DNA of 64,000 nt from Pelodera strongyloides (GCA_036852015.1 JAANDG010000427.1:1-64000); one strand, 5' to 3'; shown: positions 1 through 11,308, numbered from the stretch's first letter. A program made the numbers and translations. The notes: generated by a model not told the origin, from the letters alone.

Positions 1-705
1 TTCAGAATCCTTTCGGGATTCACCAGCGTTCCAGTCATCCCTCGGTGGGCAGGCTTTCGGCCGTACATTCGACGCGATTTCGCGTAGTTGTTGGAATAAT
101 TTTTCGTCGTCCTCCGTGGCATTGGGAACACACTTTCCTCCCAAAATGTACATGAGCAGATTTACGGATTTCTTGTCTCCGACCGATGATCGTATCTTCA
201 CAGCCATGTGGAGGCTTTCGGCACTCGAGGGCTGCTGCATTGCAATTAGCAGTTCATTCAACTGGGCGCTGGCTCGCCTAGCTTCACATAAACCAGACAG
301 TTCTCTCAATGTGGTCGCTTCAACACTCAGCGTTTCGGGTAAGGTATCGAGCTTTCCTTCAAATCGTGCCACGTCTTCATATCTCACGGGATGATCGAAT
401 GGTTCGTCCATCCCCAGGATCGGTTTCGCCGACCTGAAAACAAGGGATTGTACTTTATTTTTCAATCTTTCACTACGTCGAACAGGCAAGATCTGAGCCG
501 GCTTTTTCGTAGCAACTTTCATTACTTTCCCTTTTCTTCCCGTTGTCACACTCAATGAAAACTCTTTCATTCCTGCAGGGACTAACCTGAGCTGTTCCAA
601 TTGAACGGTGACACATAGTCTTGTGTCATCACGAAGATCTTTCAGAGTAGCGGATGTTTTACTGAGCTCCGTAATTCGATAAGGACCAGAAAAAGGAATA
701 CATAC
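1..705 (-). CDS. Gypsy pol C-terminal extension (partial, runs off left edge)
   Basis: On the minus strand a reading frame is open from about 705 to base 1. It starts with the end of the integrase C-terminal domain (a PFSGPYRITEL motif typical of gypsy integrases), then a basic stretch with RRSERLKNK, and continues about 200 more residues with no motif I recognise. It lies in a different frame from the main pol frame because of two small frameshifts (about 725 and 775). I see no signal peptide, hydrophobic segment or chromodomain in it, so it is not evidently an envelope gene. It is either an unusually long pol tail or the start of an extra ORF. The element's 3' LTR must lie to the left of the window. 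Confidence 0.75.
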
Positions 706-3700
706 CTTGGGGTTTTCGGATTTGCTTTGTCAGCTGGTTCAAATAATACCACCCTATCACCACGCAGAATGGTTTTCCTTGTTTACTCCGTCGTCCATCG
801 AACTCCTTTTTCATTTGGTCGGCAGTGCGCTTCAGGTTTTCCGCCGTAGTTTCGTGTGCGATTTGCAGTCCAGCTAGTAATTCTGTTCTGTAGTCTTGTA
901 CGTCGATCAAGTTAATCGAAACGTAGTTCCGAGACATACCATTGAAAGGCATTTTGGGATCTCGGCCATAGTTCAAGAATGCCGGACTATCACCAGTAGC
1001 TGAGTGATGTGACGTGTTGTATGCAAAAAGCGCATAAGGGACCATATTATCCCATTCAGTGGGCACTGCAACAATCTTCTTCAAGATTTGTTCAATAGTG
1101 CGATTGAATCTTTCCACCAATCCATTCTCTCTTTTCGAGTATCCTTTGGTGTAAGATCGATTGATCTTAAGATGCTCACAGGCCGTATCAAGGACACTGT
1201 TCATGAATTCAGTACCCTGATCGGACATCAGTTCCTGCGGTACTCGGCATTCTCGGAGAAGATGGTTCACTATTGCCGCTGCGACAACGTTAGCCTGTTT
1301 CGTTGCTAACGGTTCTGCGTACGCAAACTTGGTAAAATAGTCAATCATAGTTAGTAAGTATCGGTTTCCTCTCTCAGTAGGTGTACCGAAGTCAATGAGG
1401 TCGACAGCGACGGTGTCAAACGCAGATGATGTGATTCTGGGGTTCAGTGGCGGAACGAAGTGGGTTTTCACATTTCCCACCAAGCATTTCACACACTGGC
1501 GGTACCACATCTGGAAATCTTTCTTCATTTCCGGCCAGTATAGCTCTTGAGATACTTTCTTCAAGCTAACGTCCGCGCTACTGTGACCTCCAATTTCAGA
1601 TTCGTGCGCTGTTTTCCACACATCAAGTCGATACCTCTGCGGTGTCCATCTCTTGAGGTAACCATCAATGTCAATGTAATACAGTTTCCCTTCGTTAAAG
1701 ACAAAGTCCTTGACTTGGAGCTTTGTGTCTTTCTCTAACGAGCATTCCTCGTTCAGTCGGTCTTCTTTCACCTTCTGTTTCAGTTCCTGGTATCCAGCGT
1801 CGCCTTCTAGGGCTTTCTGCCAATCGTCTACGACGTCATTCATCGTTAGTTCGTTTAGTTCGTTAATGATTCGGTCCAATCGTTCATCTGGTGACGCCTC
1901 ATCTGCTTTTCCAAGCGCAATAGGACCTCTGGAAAGTGCGTCAGCAACACCGTTAGCCTTTCCTTTCACATATTCGATCACAATATTTTCATCCTGCAGC
2001 TCCAGGGCCCATCTCAACGTTCTTTCTGATAGGTTCGAGCGTTTCAACAATGCGACTAATGCTTGATGATCTGTCCTTACCAATATCTGGGTACCATACG
2101 TGTACGGTCGGAATTTCCCAAGAGCTTCCTTGATCGCGTATGCTTCCAAGTCTGTCGGATGATACCGGGACTGCGCAGGGTTCAGCTTCTTGCTCATGAA
2201 GTATATCGGGTGCATTTGGCCTGTCAGATCTTCCTGGCAAAGAACCCCTCCTATCCCTTGTTTCGATGCGTCTGTGTACACGCAAAATGGTCGCGATCCA
2301 TTTCTTGCGGCTTGTACATCAGGCTGAGCCAGGATTGGTGTGGTACACAAGGAATTCTTCAGGATGTTAAAAGCACGTTCTTGTGCGTCTCCCCATTCCC
2401 ATTTCGCAGTGGAACTGGTCAGTGTGTAGAGTGGGTTAGCGATCTTTGAAAATCCATTTACAAACTTCCTGTAGTACGAGCACATTCCTAAGAAGGTGCG
2501 CAGTTCGCTGATCGATGCTGGTTTCGGACAAAGCTTGATCTTGTCTATTTTCTCTTCGTCGACCCGAACTCCTTCCTCTCCAATAACGTGTCCTAGAAAT
2601 CGCACCTCTTTCAGACCGATATGACACTTGGAGGCTTTCAGGCGAAGTCCATACTTACGTAGGCGTTCAAAGACGAGTTCAAGCTGTTCGACATGGTCTT
2701 CCCACGTACTAGACGCCACAACTAGATCGTCAATATACACGAAGATTTTCTGTCCAAGTATATCTTGCAATACTAGCTGCATCATTCGTTGAAAGGAAGC
2801 TGGAGCGTTTGCTAGACCGTAAGGCATAACCGAGAACTCTAGCAGCTCATTCATGATCGTGAATGCGGTCTTGTGTTGACTGGCTGGGTCCATTGGCATT
2901 TGCCAAAAGCCAGATACCAGATCAAAGGTACTGAAAAACTTGAAGCCGTGAAGACTTTGGATGGTGATGTCCATATGCGGCAGTGGATGAGCGTCATGTC
3001 GCATAACTTCGTTTACTTTACGGAAGTCAACACAGAGGCGAATCGATCCGTCTTTCTTCCTCACTAGCACACACGGCGATGCCCATGGACTTTTGCTGTT
3101 TCGCACGATCCCTTGTTCCTTCATTCTTTGAAGCAACTCTTTCACTTGTTCCTGCATTGGCAGTGGCACAGGTCTCGGACGTTGTCGAATAGGTTTCGCC
3201 GATCCAGTTTCGATTCTGTGAGCGAAGCCTTTTGCACGTCCCAGTTCGGTGTCATTCAGTGCAAACACATCACTAAATCTTCGGATTAGCAAATCCACTT
3301 CTTTCGCGTTCCGCATTCCATTGCTGTACAGCTCTTGCAGGATTAGTTTGATTCTGCTTTTCCCGGGGACTTCCGGTGGAACTTTCAAGTCCAATAGTTC
3401 TTCACACTTTTCCGAAATCCGTGATTCGGGTATCAGTTCAGATACTTCATTCCATTCTACCGTCTCAAATTCGTCTGATACACTCAGTATCAGTCCTTGT
3501 TCGATATGTACTGCATCGTACGTATCGACATTAAAATTGTCCACCCGCCATTGAGCGATTCCGTCTGAGTCGGTTCTCAGTAGAGTTGGTGTTTCAACCA
3601 AGTCCTGCTGTTCTAAAAAGTAAACTGTGTTGCTCTTCAGACCTTTGACGGGGACAATTTTCGATGTTCCTGGTGGTATCGTAGTTGACTGCTGTACTTC

Positions 3701-3736
3701 GAGCCCGGCTCCTTCGTCCGGGCAATTTAGAAAAAA
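659..3736 (-). CDS. pol: Ty3/gypsy retrotransposon pol: reverse transcriptase, RNase H, integrase
   Basis: The polyprotein copies element RNA into DNA and inserts it into the genome. Domain order is RT, RNase H, integrase, which is Ty3/gypsy order. RT shows LCVDFRKVN, MPYGLANAPASFQ and the catalytic YIDD box at 2726-2737. RNase H shows VYTDASKQGIGGVL and RTDHQAL. Integrase shows the HHCC finger around 1480-1615 (ending CVKC) and a DDE core: DLIDF, SDQGTEF and an E in VERFNRT. The frame has no ATG near its upstream end and is open through 3601 up to the gag stop, so it is probably translated by -1 frameshifting at 3730-3736. It breaks near 775: the integrase tail continues one frame over, then shifts again near 725. 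Those lesions probably inactivate this copy, although RT and the integrase core are intact. Confidence 0.95.
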   Translation of the reverse strand, partial: FFLNCPDEGAGLEVQQSTTIPPGTSKIVPVKGLKSNTVYFLEQQDLVETPTLLRTDSDGIAQWRVDNFNVDTYDAVHIEQGLILSVSDEFETVEWNEVSELIPESRISEKCEELLDLKVPPEVPGKSRIKLILQELYSNGMRNAKEVDLLIRRFSDVFALNDTELGRAKGFAHRIETGSAKPIRQRPRPVPLPMQEQVKELLQRMKEQGIVRNSKSPWASPCVLVRKKDGSIRLCVDFRKVNEVMRHDAHPLPHMDITIQSLHGFKFFSTFDLVSGFWQMPMDPASQHKTAFTIMNELLEFSVMPYGLANAPASFQRMMQLVLQDILGQKIFVYIDDLVVASSTWEDHVEQLELVFERLRKYGLRLKASKCHIGLKEVRFLGHVIGEEGVRVDEEKIDKIKLCPKPASISELRTFLGMCSYYRKFVNGFSKIANPLYTLTSSTAKWEWGDAQERAFNILKNSLCTTPILAQPDVQAARNGSRPFCVYTDASKQGIGGVLCQEDLTGQMHPIYFMSKKLNPAQSRYHPTDLEAYAIKEALGKFRPYTYGTQILVRTDHQALVALLKRSNLSERTLRWALELQDENIVIEYVKGKANGVADALSRGPIALGKADEASPDERLDRIINELNELTMNDVVDDWQKALEGDAGYQELKQKVKEDRLNEECSLEKDTKLQVKDFVFNEGKLYYIDIDGYLKRWTPQRYRLDVWKTAHESEIGGHSSADVSLKKVSQELYWPEMKKDFQMWYRQCVKCLVGNVKTHFVPPLNPRITSSAFDTVAVDLIDFGTPTERGNRYLLTMIDYFTKFAYAEPLATKQANVVAAAIVNHLLRECRVPQELMSDQGTEFMNSVLDTACEHLKINRSYTKGYSKRENGLVERFNRTIEQILKKIVAVPTEWDNMVPYALFAYNTSHHSATGDSPAFLNYGRDPKMPFNGMSRNYVSINLIDVQDYRTELLAGLQIAHETTAENLKRTADQMKKEFDGRRSKQGKPFCVVIGWYYLNQLTKQIRKPQGMYSFFWSLSNYGAQ

Positions 3737-6507
3737 TAAATGCCAGACTTCTTGAGCGCATTCATCCCGATCAGTACTGTGGGTTCGTCACGTCGGACCA
3801 CATGAAATCCGATTCGTACTCGCGCACCATCAGCAATCTGTACCGGTAGATAGCATCGAGCCACGAGATTCAACAAGTTTCGAGATGCATCAAGTACTCC
3901 ATACTGGTCAGGGGTCCCCTCGGTGTAGCTGACTTCTTCTTCCACCATCTTTTCGGCGATCGACTTGTCGTCATGGGCTAACCGCAAGAATCCGCTGGAG
4001 ACCACAGAAATACAAGCACCCGAGTCAATTACAATATCCGTTTCGAGAAACGCAACGCGTCCGCGCAATTTCAGTTGCTCTGCCCTGAACGGGTCTTCTT
4101 CGTGCTGTAGCACAATAGGATGCAATTCGTAGAGTACAGATTCCCTGTCACCCTGCATCCAACGTTCCACTCCATGAGCTGGCAAACTCACTTTGGATTC
4201 GTTCTTCGGTTCCTCGATGCAACGTGCCACGGCTGCCATCTTCTCCGGAAAAATTTGAGGTGTGGTGAAGGTTTCTCCTCGCACGCACCCTTCCTGAACT
4301 ATCGTAGTTCCATTTGCTAGCTGCTCATCCGTCGATTCGCAGTAGTCTTTCCATGGCACAGCTTCACGTCTGTCGCTGCTACCATACTGAACAATTTCTG
4401 TTCCTTCACCACGAACTTCGCTTGTTCGGGTATGATCTGAGTATCCTCCACGGGCTTCACTCACCCTGGGGTACTCTGAGTCCGACTGTGCACCTTGAGT
4501 TTCACTCACTCGGGTGGTTTCATCACATGTCGACTCTTCCATCATGAGTTCAAGTACATGATGCTTGTGATCAAAGGGTTTGCTGTCACCGCTTTCCTTT
4601 TGCAGCGCAGAATCAGGCAACCAGGACACTGTGGACTGTTTTACTTCAGTATGACACAGTTCTTCATTTCTGCGTCGTGGGCACTGGTCCTTGAAGTGAC
4701 CCCCTTTGTTGCACAGGTAGCACTTGGGTTCTTTAGTATCGTTCCGCCTATCGGGTTGCTGTGTAGAACGGCTAGCCCCTCGGTTCCCAGCGTGAGGTAT
4801 CTGTGCCGCATTTCCTCCGGTCAGGACTGGTTGTCTGCTGTCGTAGCGATTCTTTCCCCTGAAGCTGCCGTTTCCTCTTCTCTGAAAGTTGTTTGGGCCC
4901 TGGCGAAAATTTTCGTGACGAACGTTGTTCCCTCTGTGCGAGTCTGGTCTCGTAGTGCGAGTTTCGTCGTAGGATTCATGACGCAAGGCAAGCTCCTTAA
5001 CCTTCAGGTAGTTCGCGGCTAGTTCTCCATTATCAGCTACTGAAGCATCTAGGTAGCAACTGAACTCTCTACGATCACGAAGATTATTCAACAAGGTCGA
5101 ACACAGCTGATTATTGCGAATTTCTGACTCTACCTCCTGTGGAAACGCTTTGCGCCCGAGAATTTCAATCTCTTTGCAGAAGTTCAAGATAGTCTGCCCT
5201 GGCTTCTTACGGAAGCTCAATAGTTCTCTCTGGTGTACAGATTTTTTCATAGTCACCGAACCCCGAAAGTGTTGCTTAAATTCAGTCACAACAGCCTCAA
5301 AACCCCTCTGTTTAATTTCTGGAGAGATGCCGTCAAAGATGTTTCTCGCGTCTTCCCGCAGATGAGCTTGGAGCAGCGCAACTTGAAAGGCCGCTGGACA
5401 CCCTGGGAAGAATCGGAGACGAATGGAGCTGATGAATTCGTCAAAGTTTTCTGTGTCTTTATTCGAGAATTTCACAATCGGTGGAAGGACAGACATCATA
5501 TTAGACCACATTTCACGATTCACACCTTGACCCACATTATCATTCGCACGCTCAGGACTGGCTCTCATTATTTCGATATCAGAGAACAACTCACCTGTCC
5601 GTGGCATCATTTGTGGTGGAGTCATCCGATGATCCTCCCGTGGTGGGTTGCTCTCTGTCGGGCGCCTCCTCGGTGTCCATGTGTTCGGGTGGCTTGGTGG
5701 TGCCGATGGAGTCTGAAAGTCCAAAGTACTATTTCCGTAAACACCACCAACAGTTTCATTCAGAGGATTATAGTCATTATCCTCACCCATGGCTTGCTGA
5801 ATCTCCCGGTCAATGTCATCCGCGTTATCGTCGATCAGCACGTTTCTCGTTTCCGTGGAGGCGTTTGCAACATCCGGGGGCTGCAATACCTTCAATAAGT
5901 TTTCTGCTGAGCACCTTTTCAAATGACAAACATCTAGCAGCAATTCATTTCTCTGCATTAATCCAGTTATTTCACGGTGAATTTGATTGGTAGGAACGCA
6001 CAGTTGCGCTCGTATTCCGTCAGTAATACTAGTCAGATTTTCATATTCGTCCAGGTGACTAGATAATGACGGCATGTCAAATATTCCGTGCTGCTCACAT
6101 TTCAGAAGCATGTTAACCGCGTGCGCCCAAGGCAGTGTTTCGTAACCACTGGTTTGTGTCTGCACCATGAGCCAGGATTCCCTAAGCTCTTTGACCATTT
6201 CTTCGACTTTATTGCTAATGTTTGCGGCGGGTCTGTCGCGCAAACGAGGTTCATTCTTAAAGCAAACAGCCAAAACATGGTCTCCCAGGTTAATCAAGTC
6301 GTCAAGAGCTTTGCCAAATCTCTCCTTGGCTCTCTTAATTTCGGTTGCAACTTGAACACCAACCTGTTGCGGGGTCTCGTGAACTTTCGGTCCACCATTC
6401 AGATCTTCAACGTCTCCACTTCCGCTTCTTCCGACATTGTTAACGTCTTTCAGCGATACGGAGCTCATCTGGTCTTCGACGGTACCGCCTGCGTTTCCAG
6501 TCGACAT
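3727..6507 (-). CDS. gag: Ty3/gypsy retrotransposon gag plus aspartic protease
   Basis: Structural polyprotein that packages element RNA, with the protease at its C-terminus. I start it at the ATG at 6507; an in-frame ATG at 6543 would add twelve hydrophobic residues. The N-terminal half is a capsid-like region rich in charged residues. A CCHC zinc knuckle (CYLCNKGGHFKDQC) lies at 4681-4722. The C-terminus holds a retropepsin-type active site DSGA near 4015-4026, inside a hydrophobic context, followed by a typical IGMNALKKS ending. Protease in the gag frame with the shift placed between protease and RT is less common in gypsy elements than a shift before protease. The frame is intact for more than 900 codons, which indicates a young copy. 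Confidence 0.93.
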   Translation of the reverse strand: MSTGNAGGTVEDQMSSVSLKDVNNVGRSGSGDVEDLNGGPKVHETPQQVGVQVATEIKRAKERFGKALDDLINLGDHVLAVCFKNEPRLRDRPAANISNKVEEMVKELRESWLMVQTQTSGYETLPWAHAVNMLLKCEQHGIFDMPSLSSHLDEYENLTSITDGIRAQLCVPTNQIHREITGLMQRNELLLDVCHLKRCSAENLLKVLQPPDVANASTETRNVLIDDNADDIDREIQQAMGEDNDYNPLNETVGGVYGNSTLDFQTPSAPPSHPNTWTPRRRPTESNPPREDHRMTPPQMMPRTGELFSDIEIMRASPERANDNVGQGVNREMWSNMMSVLPPIVKFSNKDTENFDEFISSIRLRFFPGCPAAFQVALLQAHLREDARNIFDGISPEIKQRGFEAVVTEFKQHFRGSVTMKKSVHQRELLSFRKKPGQTILNFCKEIEILGRKAFPQEVESEIRNNQLCSTLLNNLRDRREFSCYLDASVADNGELAANYLKVKELALRHESYDETRTTRPDSHRGNNVRHENFRQGPNNFQRRGNGSFRGKNRYDSRQPVLTGGNAAQIPHAGNRGASRSTQQPDRRNDTKEPKCYLCNKGGHFKDQCPRRRNEELCHTEVKQSTVSWLPDSALQKESGDSKPFDHKHHVLELMMEESTCDETTRVSETQGAQSDSEYPRVSEARGGYSDHTRTSEVRGEGTEIVQYGSSDRREAVPWKDYCESTDEQLANGTTIVQEGCVRGETFTTPQIFPEKMAAVARCIEEPKNESKVSLPAHGVERWMQGDRESVLYELHPIVLQHEEDPFRAEQLKLRGRVAFLETDIVIDSGACISVVSSGFLRLAHDDKSIAEKMVEEEVSYTEGTPDQYGVLDASRNLLNLVARCYLPVQIADGARVRIGFHVVRRDEPTVLIGMNALKKSGIYFF
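3730..3736 (-). promoter_or_regulatory. Putative -1 ribosomal frameshift heptamer between gag-protease and RT
   Basis: Read on the minus strand the sequence is T TTT TTC followed directly by the gag stop TAA (3727-3729). This fits the X XXY YYZ rule for simultaneous -1 slippage. The pol frame is exactly -1 relative to gag and is open through this point. The heptamer and frame relation are seen directly; use in translation is inferred. Confidence 0.65.
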
Positions 6508-6543
6508 TCTTAAGGAAGTGAAGATAATTGAAATGAACAGCAT

Positions 6544-6842
6544 ATTAGGTAAATCTTGATTCTCTTAAGCTAAGCTGCTAAAACAATAGATTAGTTACTG
6601 CAACGCACACAACCATACGGTTTTGCCTAGACATCCCTAATTCTATTACCTGAGTCCGTTATCCATCATCGTATTCTTTGTACACAGAAATACTCGGATT
6701 CGTTCTCACACAACATTAGCATAATAGAAAAATTTCAACACTAAAAGCTGTTTTTCAATATGTCCCTGCTCGGTTTCTTCCAAAGAGTTTCTATCTTTGG
6801 CTAAGCAGTTAAAAAAAAAAAAAAAATTTTTTTTTTTTTTTA
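6544..6842. other. Gypsy leader region and A/T fold-back tract
   Basis: This is upstream of gag on the minus strand, so it should hold the 5' leader and perhaps LTR sequence. I could not identify a primer binding site or LTR ends. At 6811-6841 sixteen A are followed by fifteen T, a perfect self-complementary tract. Base composition changes sharply after it. Confidence 0.4.
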
Positions 6843-7440
6843 AACCGGAGCCTTGACTTCTACCTATGTGGTTAGAACATGGAGCTGCCGAAGCAACACC
6901 CCATGCTCACCTCAGGGCCCAACGATCAGGATCAACCGGCCAAGGTTCAAGGGTGAACCAAAGCCAGTCAATCTCGACCGAGTGCACCTTAGGTACGAGG
7001 CTGCTTACGCAACCTCACCACAAGGGCCAAGTATGATAATGTCACCGGACTCGGAGGCAATAGCCTCGTACCAGCTTAAGACACTTATCACGCTTGCTTT
7101 CACGTAACAGAGACGAGTGTGCATTGGCACGCTTCTCTGATACGCAAGAATGAGTCATCTGTGTGCCGGGAGAGCATCTCGAGGTGGTTAGCCTCGAGGT
7201 CTGCGTGCTCTTCCTCAGCGAAGTAGGCATGGAAGTTCGGTTCGGCCCCCAGTTGGATGTCCTAGTGGCTTTCGGCTCACTACACTGTCGTGTGTGTCGA
7301 TCCCTGGGGAGCTTTCGGCTCACCAAGGAGATGTTTGTGTCGACCTTCGGTGAGCTTTCGGCTCACCAAAGGGATGTGGAGTTAGTACGTGGTTCGGAGT
7401 TCACCAGGGGCATAGCACCCTAGAAACCCGTTTCCCAACG
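6843..7440. other. GC-rich block with repeated hairpin motifs
   Basis: Much richer in G+C than the surrounding DNA. The motif GCTTTCGGCTCAC occurs three times between 7267 and 7370, and at 7350-7368 it forms a short hairpin (GGTGAGC / GCTCACC). A second hairpin is CTCGAGG / CCTCGAG near 7178-7200. No convincing protein frame. It may be LTR or leader sequence of the adjacent gypsy element, or a separate repeat. Confidence 0.4.
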
Positions 7441-9714
7441 CCAACTCAAAAATGCTGAAATTACAAATTAATACCTTAAGATGATCTTGACTGATCTCAA
7501 GGTTCCGGTTCCAATTCCTTCGCTAGCTACTTCTTTAGTCAATAACTGCAGACCTAAATCAAAAAGATTAATGTGCTCCAATAAACAACGTACATGCATA
7601 AACATCAATACGGCATAAGGTACAGTTTAAATACAGCAGAAATGCAATAGTACAAGTAACAATGAGTAAAAGTAAGTACAGGGAAAATCCCTGGTGTGAC
7701 GCAAATGAAAACAGTGCGCATTGTGTTTTTATAGTTTATTAAGATAAGACAAAAACATGCAAATTAAAAATAAGTGATATGATAAATTGTAAGTACTAAG
7801 TGCGCGCTTAGAACGGAGTCGCGATTTAGAATATGAAAGCAAGAGTCAAAAGTATCAAAACATAAAGCAGGGCAAGGGCCCCCTTCAGGGTCACCTTTCC
7901 CTATCGTGGTATTTGTCTCGACTCCTTCCTATCCAAAACTTGCTGCTACGTCAAGTTTTTGGCGCCAAAAAAACATTCAATAAATACTCTCAGGTAATTG
8001 CACAACACCGCAGGCTATAGCGTAATTGCAATAAACGAGATCACAAGAGATCAAAGTAGAAACAAAAATAACAATTGTAAAGCAATTGCACGATAAAACC
8101 AAAAGTTCAAAACACATATTTGATATGGGTATTCAATATCGAAGGACCGGTATATATCGAACAAAAAAATATACACGTGACAGCTGATAATACGGGCGAG
8201 ATTACTATTTCTTACTATTTCTTTTTTTCTTATATATGAAGGACTAAGATATTGTTTTAAATATAGCTCTATTATCCCTTCTGAAGTTCCAAAAATAAAT
8301 AAAAATATGTTGCCAAAACGGGGTCGTCAAGGATAAAATGAATATTTCAAGTGTGTTGTGTGACTGGATTTTCAGAAAAGACGTTTTTCGTCTTTTTTTT
8401 GTCTGGACTAATACATATACAAACGACTCCGCCGAAAAAGCCACTTGAAAATGTTTAAAGCGGTATGGCAAGTGGTTTTCAAACGAATGCTGGAAAGCTG
8501 CATTTCTATGTATTATACGCAAATTTTTTCCAATGTGTGCCGGAAACGCAAAGAACTTTGCACGAAACATAAAATGAAGATGTTCAGTATTCGTTTCGTA
8601 ACACACTGCAAATTCGATTATTTTCTTCTCTTTGTTTTGTCATGAGTTTTGATACATATAGGTTACAATTTTTTGATATTATGGAGTCAATTTGGAGTTT
8701 TTCTGCTTTACTATGTTCAAAAGTGTTTTAAAATGGTATGAGAATATTTTGCAGAAAATATTATTTCTCCAAATTACCCCTCTGATCAGTTTAATTGAAA
8801 TTTCACATTGAATGGCAAAAGGACACGTAATTGCCAGTCCTAATGTCAGCCTAACCCTAACGTGACAAGAAAAAGAAAAAAATGACCTTGGCGAAAATTA
8901 TTCGACGCGAAGAAAAATGCTTTCCTGCACAATGTAACATTGCGTTTGGAAAGAAATATCCTTGTTTCCTGTAGTTTTTAATAATTTCAAGTAATATTCT
9001 CTGTGTATTTCCAGCCTCTGAAAATTCTTATTGTTAGTCATTGTTAGTAAGGTTATTCCTACTGCACTGACAGTTTAGGGTCTTTTGGCCCATATTCAAG
9101 TCTATCATTTAGACGATTTAGACGTTTATGTTATATACCAATAATTTATCGGAATATAATCCTGTTTCTAAAACATATTTTAATGATATAGTGACAAAAC
9201 AAATTCCAAATTCCAAGCATTCCCCGCGCGGTCGTTATTTTTATTGGCTAGAAAATAACTACTACGCTTGCAGGCCAGGAGCACATAGTTAACAGATCGT
9301 ACTACCTACGGACGGATATATAACTACTCATACAGTATTAAAAATGTGTTAGATTTAGGAAGCAAAGCACAATGTTTCGCACCCTCTTGAAGGTACGGGT
9401 AAGCGTGCTATAGGGATAGTTCGCACCGTGCGCCACTGAATTGCACAGCGGCGCGCGTCTCTGTGTCCAGCGCCTCGCACGAGTGCACAGCACATGCTTC
9501 GTGTAAATATGTTTACATTGAAAGAGTTGTATCAAAGTAAGCACACAACATACACTGATCTACTACTAGATCATTTTATAAAAAGAAACTCCAAACATGT
9601 TCGGTGTGTATGTTGTGCGTAAAGCTTACAACATAAAACTGGTTTCTATCGTCTATCGGGTGTTATGGTTTATGGTGGAAGCAAAACCCTCTTTATATAG
9701 CTTCACACACACCC
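7441..9714. other. Intergenic, no gene found
   Basis: AT-rich sequence without splice-bounded coding segments on either strand. Near 8456 there is a half-copy of a dispersed repeat that begins AAGCGGTATG and continues GTGGTTTTCAAACG; related copies are at about 12280, 26239, 43537 and 58492. Confidence 0.5.
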
Positions 9715-9766
9715 ACTCTCTCTCTCTCACTCTCACTCTCACTCTCTCTCTTTCTCTTTTTCTCAC

Positions 9767-9806
<40 letters not shown>
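9715..9806. repeat. CT/GA microsatellite
   Basis: About 90 bp of nearly pure CT dinucleotides with a few CACT and TTTT interruptions. Confidence 0.9.
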
Positions 9807-9808
<2 letters not shown>

Positions 9809-11308
9809 AATTCTCGTCCAAAACTCTGATTGATTCGATGATCAGCTTACACGAGTATGAACTTTTATTGCTACATTGCTAAATTTCATCCAATGTTACT
9901 TTGTACATTTGTAATACCGTTACAGAATATTTCATGTAAAGCGGCGTAAAGCGCAATATATCTTACGCACGCTTCCCGGCAGTGTAAAGGACTTGAACAC
10001 TGCTGCGGACCTGAACAGACTAGTTCCCAATCTTTAGTCTGCTTCTGATGATTCAATCAATCTTTATCGATGCGCGTGGATAACGTTCGATGATTTGTTG
10101 TTGTACAATGCGTTTTGAATAAACCAATTGCTTATATATATTTATGAACTTTGTCCCCTGATAAAAAAAATAGATTTCTATACGTAAAATAACAACATTT
10201 ATTACGAACATGACATGTATCGCGCTAGTTTGCAATAATATTTTGTCCAGTTTATAACAATATTTTGATCACTCCAAATCCGAGGAATATTGGGACGCTT
10301 GCCAAAGGATGTGACGAACAGTCATAAAGATTTGCATATTGTCGTGCGGTGAGTGCGCTCTCGAGGTTCTTTTCCGGGAAGCTCAGCTCTCTACTTACTT
10401 CTCTCACTGGTCTCTTTCTCTCATTTATCTCTCTCTCTCTATCTCTCTTCTCCTCCCATAAATCCTCCCCTCTGGTCTTCCCTATAGACGACGTGCTTCA
10501 AGATTGTTTGCCTCCGAAACAAAAGACTGCCTTGTCTAATACACGAAACGAGAACCGATCACAGCAAACAGTGAAGTTTTGATGAAAAAGCATCATTTTA
10601 CATTTTATACATAAGTCCTTAGTTACAACTTACATGTTTATAACTATGTTTTTAGACATTATAGAGTGTTCATAACATGCTTTTAAAGGAACTTGATCCA
10701 TTTGCTCTGCGAAATTGTCCATTAGTAAACCGTACTTTCTTCTACCGCTTAGTTTATACGTTTCAAGAAACTTTTAAATGTAAAATCATTGAGCAGTTGC
10801 CGATTTCTGGCGTATCCTTCATGACTATGTAGTTATTTTCAAAAACTACTAGAATCTATTCAACTCTTCGATCGTGGTGTATGTTGTATGACATGTGGTT
10901 TGTGAAGGCCAACGCATTCACATTGTTCTATGCAAATTTATAGCTCTTTTTGCATATTTAAATTCTCCGGAGCCTCTTTATCGGAGAATTTTTATAAGAA
11001 TCGTTGGTAAACAATCTATGTAGCAATTTGTGCCTTTTGCACAAGTATAATACAAGAAGATCATTGATAGCGTCTAGTCAGCGAACTTCTAATTCGAGCA
11101 ATTTTTCATGTGGAACTCGTCGTCTACTCAGCTTAGGATGTGCGGAATGTCACAAACTTTGATGCAGTAGTAAAGGAGCACATTTACAAATGTAAAATAA
11201 GCATTGTTTTTTAACCTTCTTCTGAATCAAACGGGAATCAATATTATACACCCAGTCCAAACAATGTTTATTGAAACGTAGAGATGGCAGCTGTCCAAGA
11301 GAAATTTA
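9807..11308. other. Intergenic, no gene found
   Basis: AT-rich. It holds a short CT-rich run at 10378-10458. I see no supported exons on either strand. Confidence 0.5.

Noticed and set aside
659..3601. ATG start for pol at 3601
   Set aside because: The codon is TTG, and the frame stays open and gypsy-like upstream to the gag stop, so frameshifting is the better explanation.
1..6507. Envelope gene that would make the gypsy element an endogenous retrovirus
   Set aside because: No third ORF with signal peptide or transmembrane segment is visible within the window; the tail beyond integrase is not hydrophobic.
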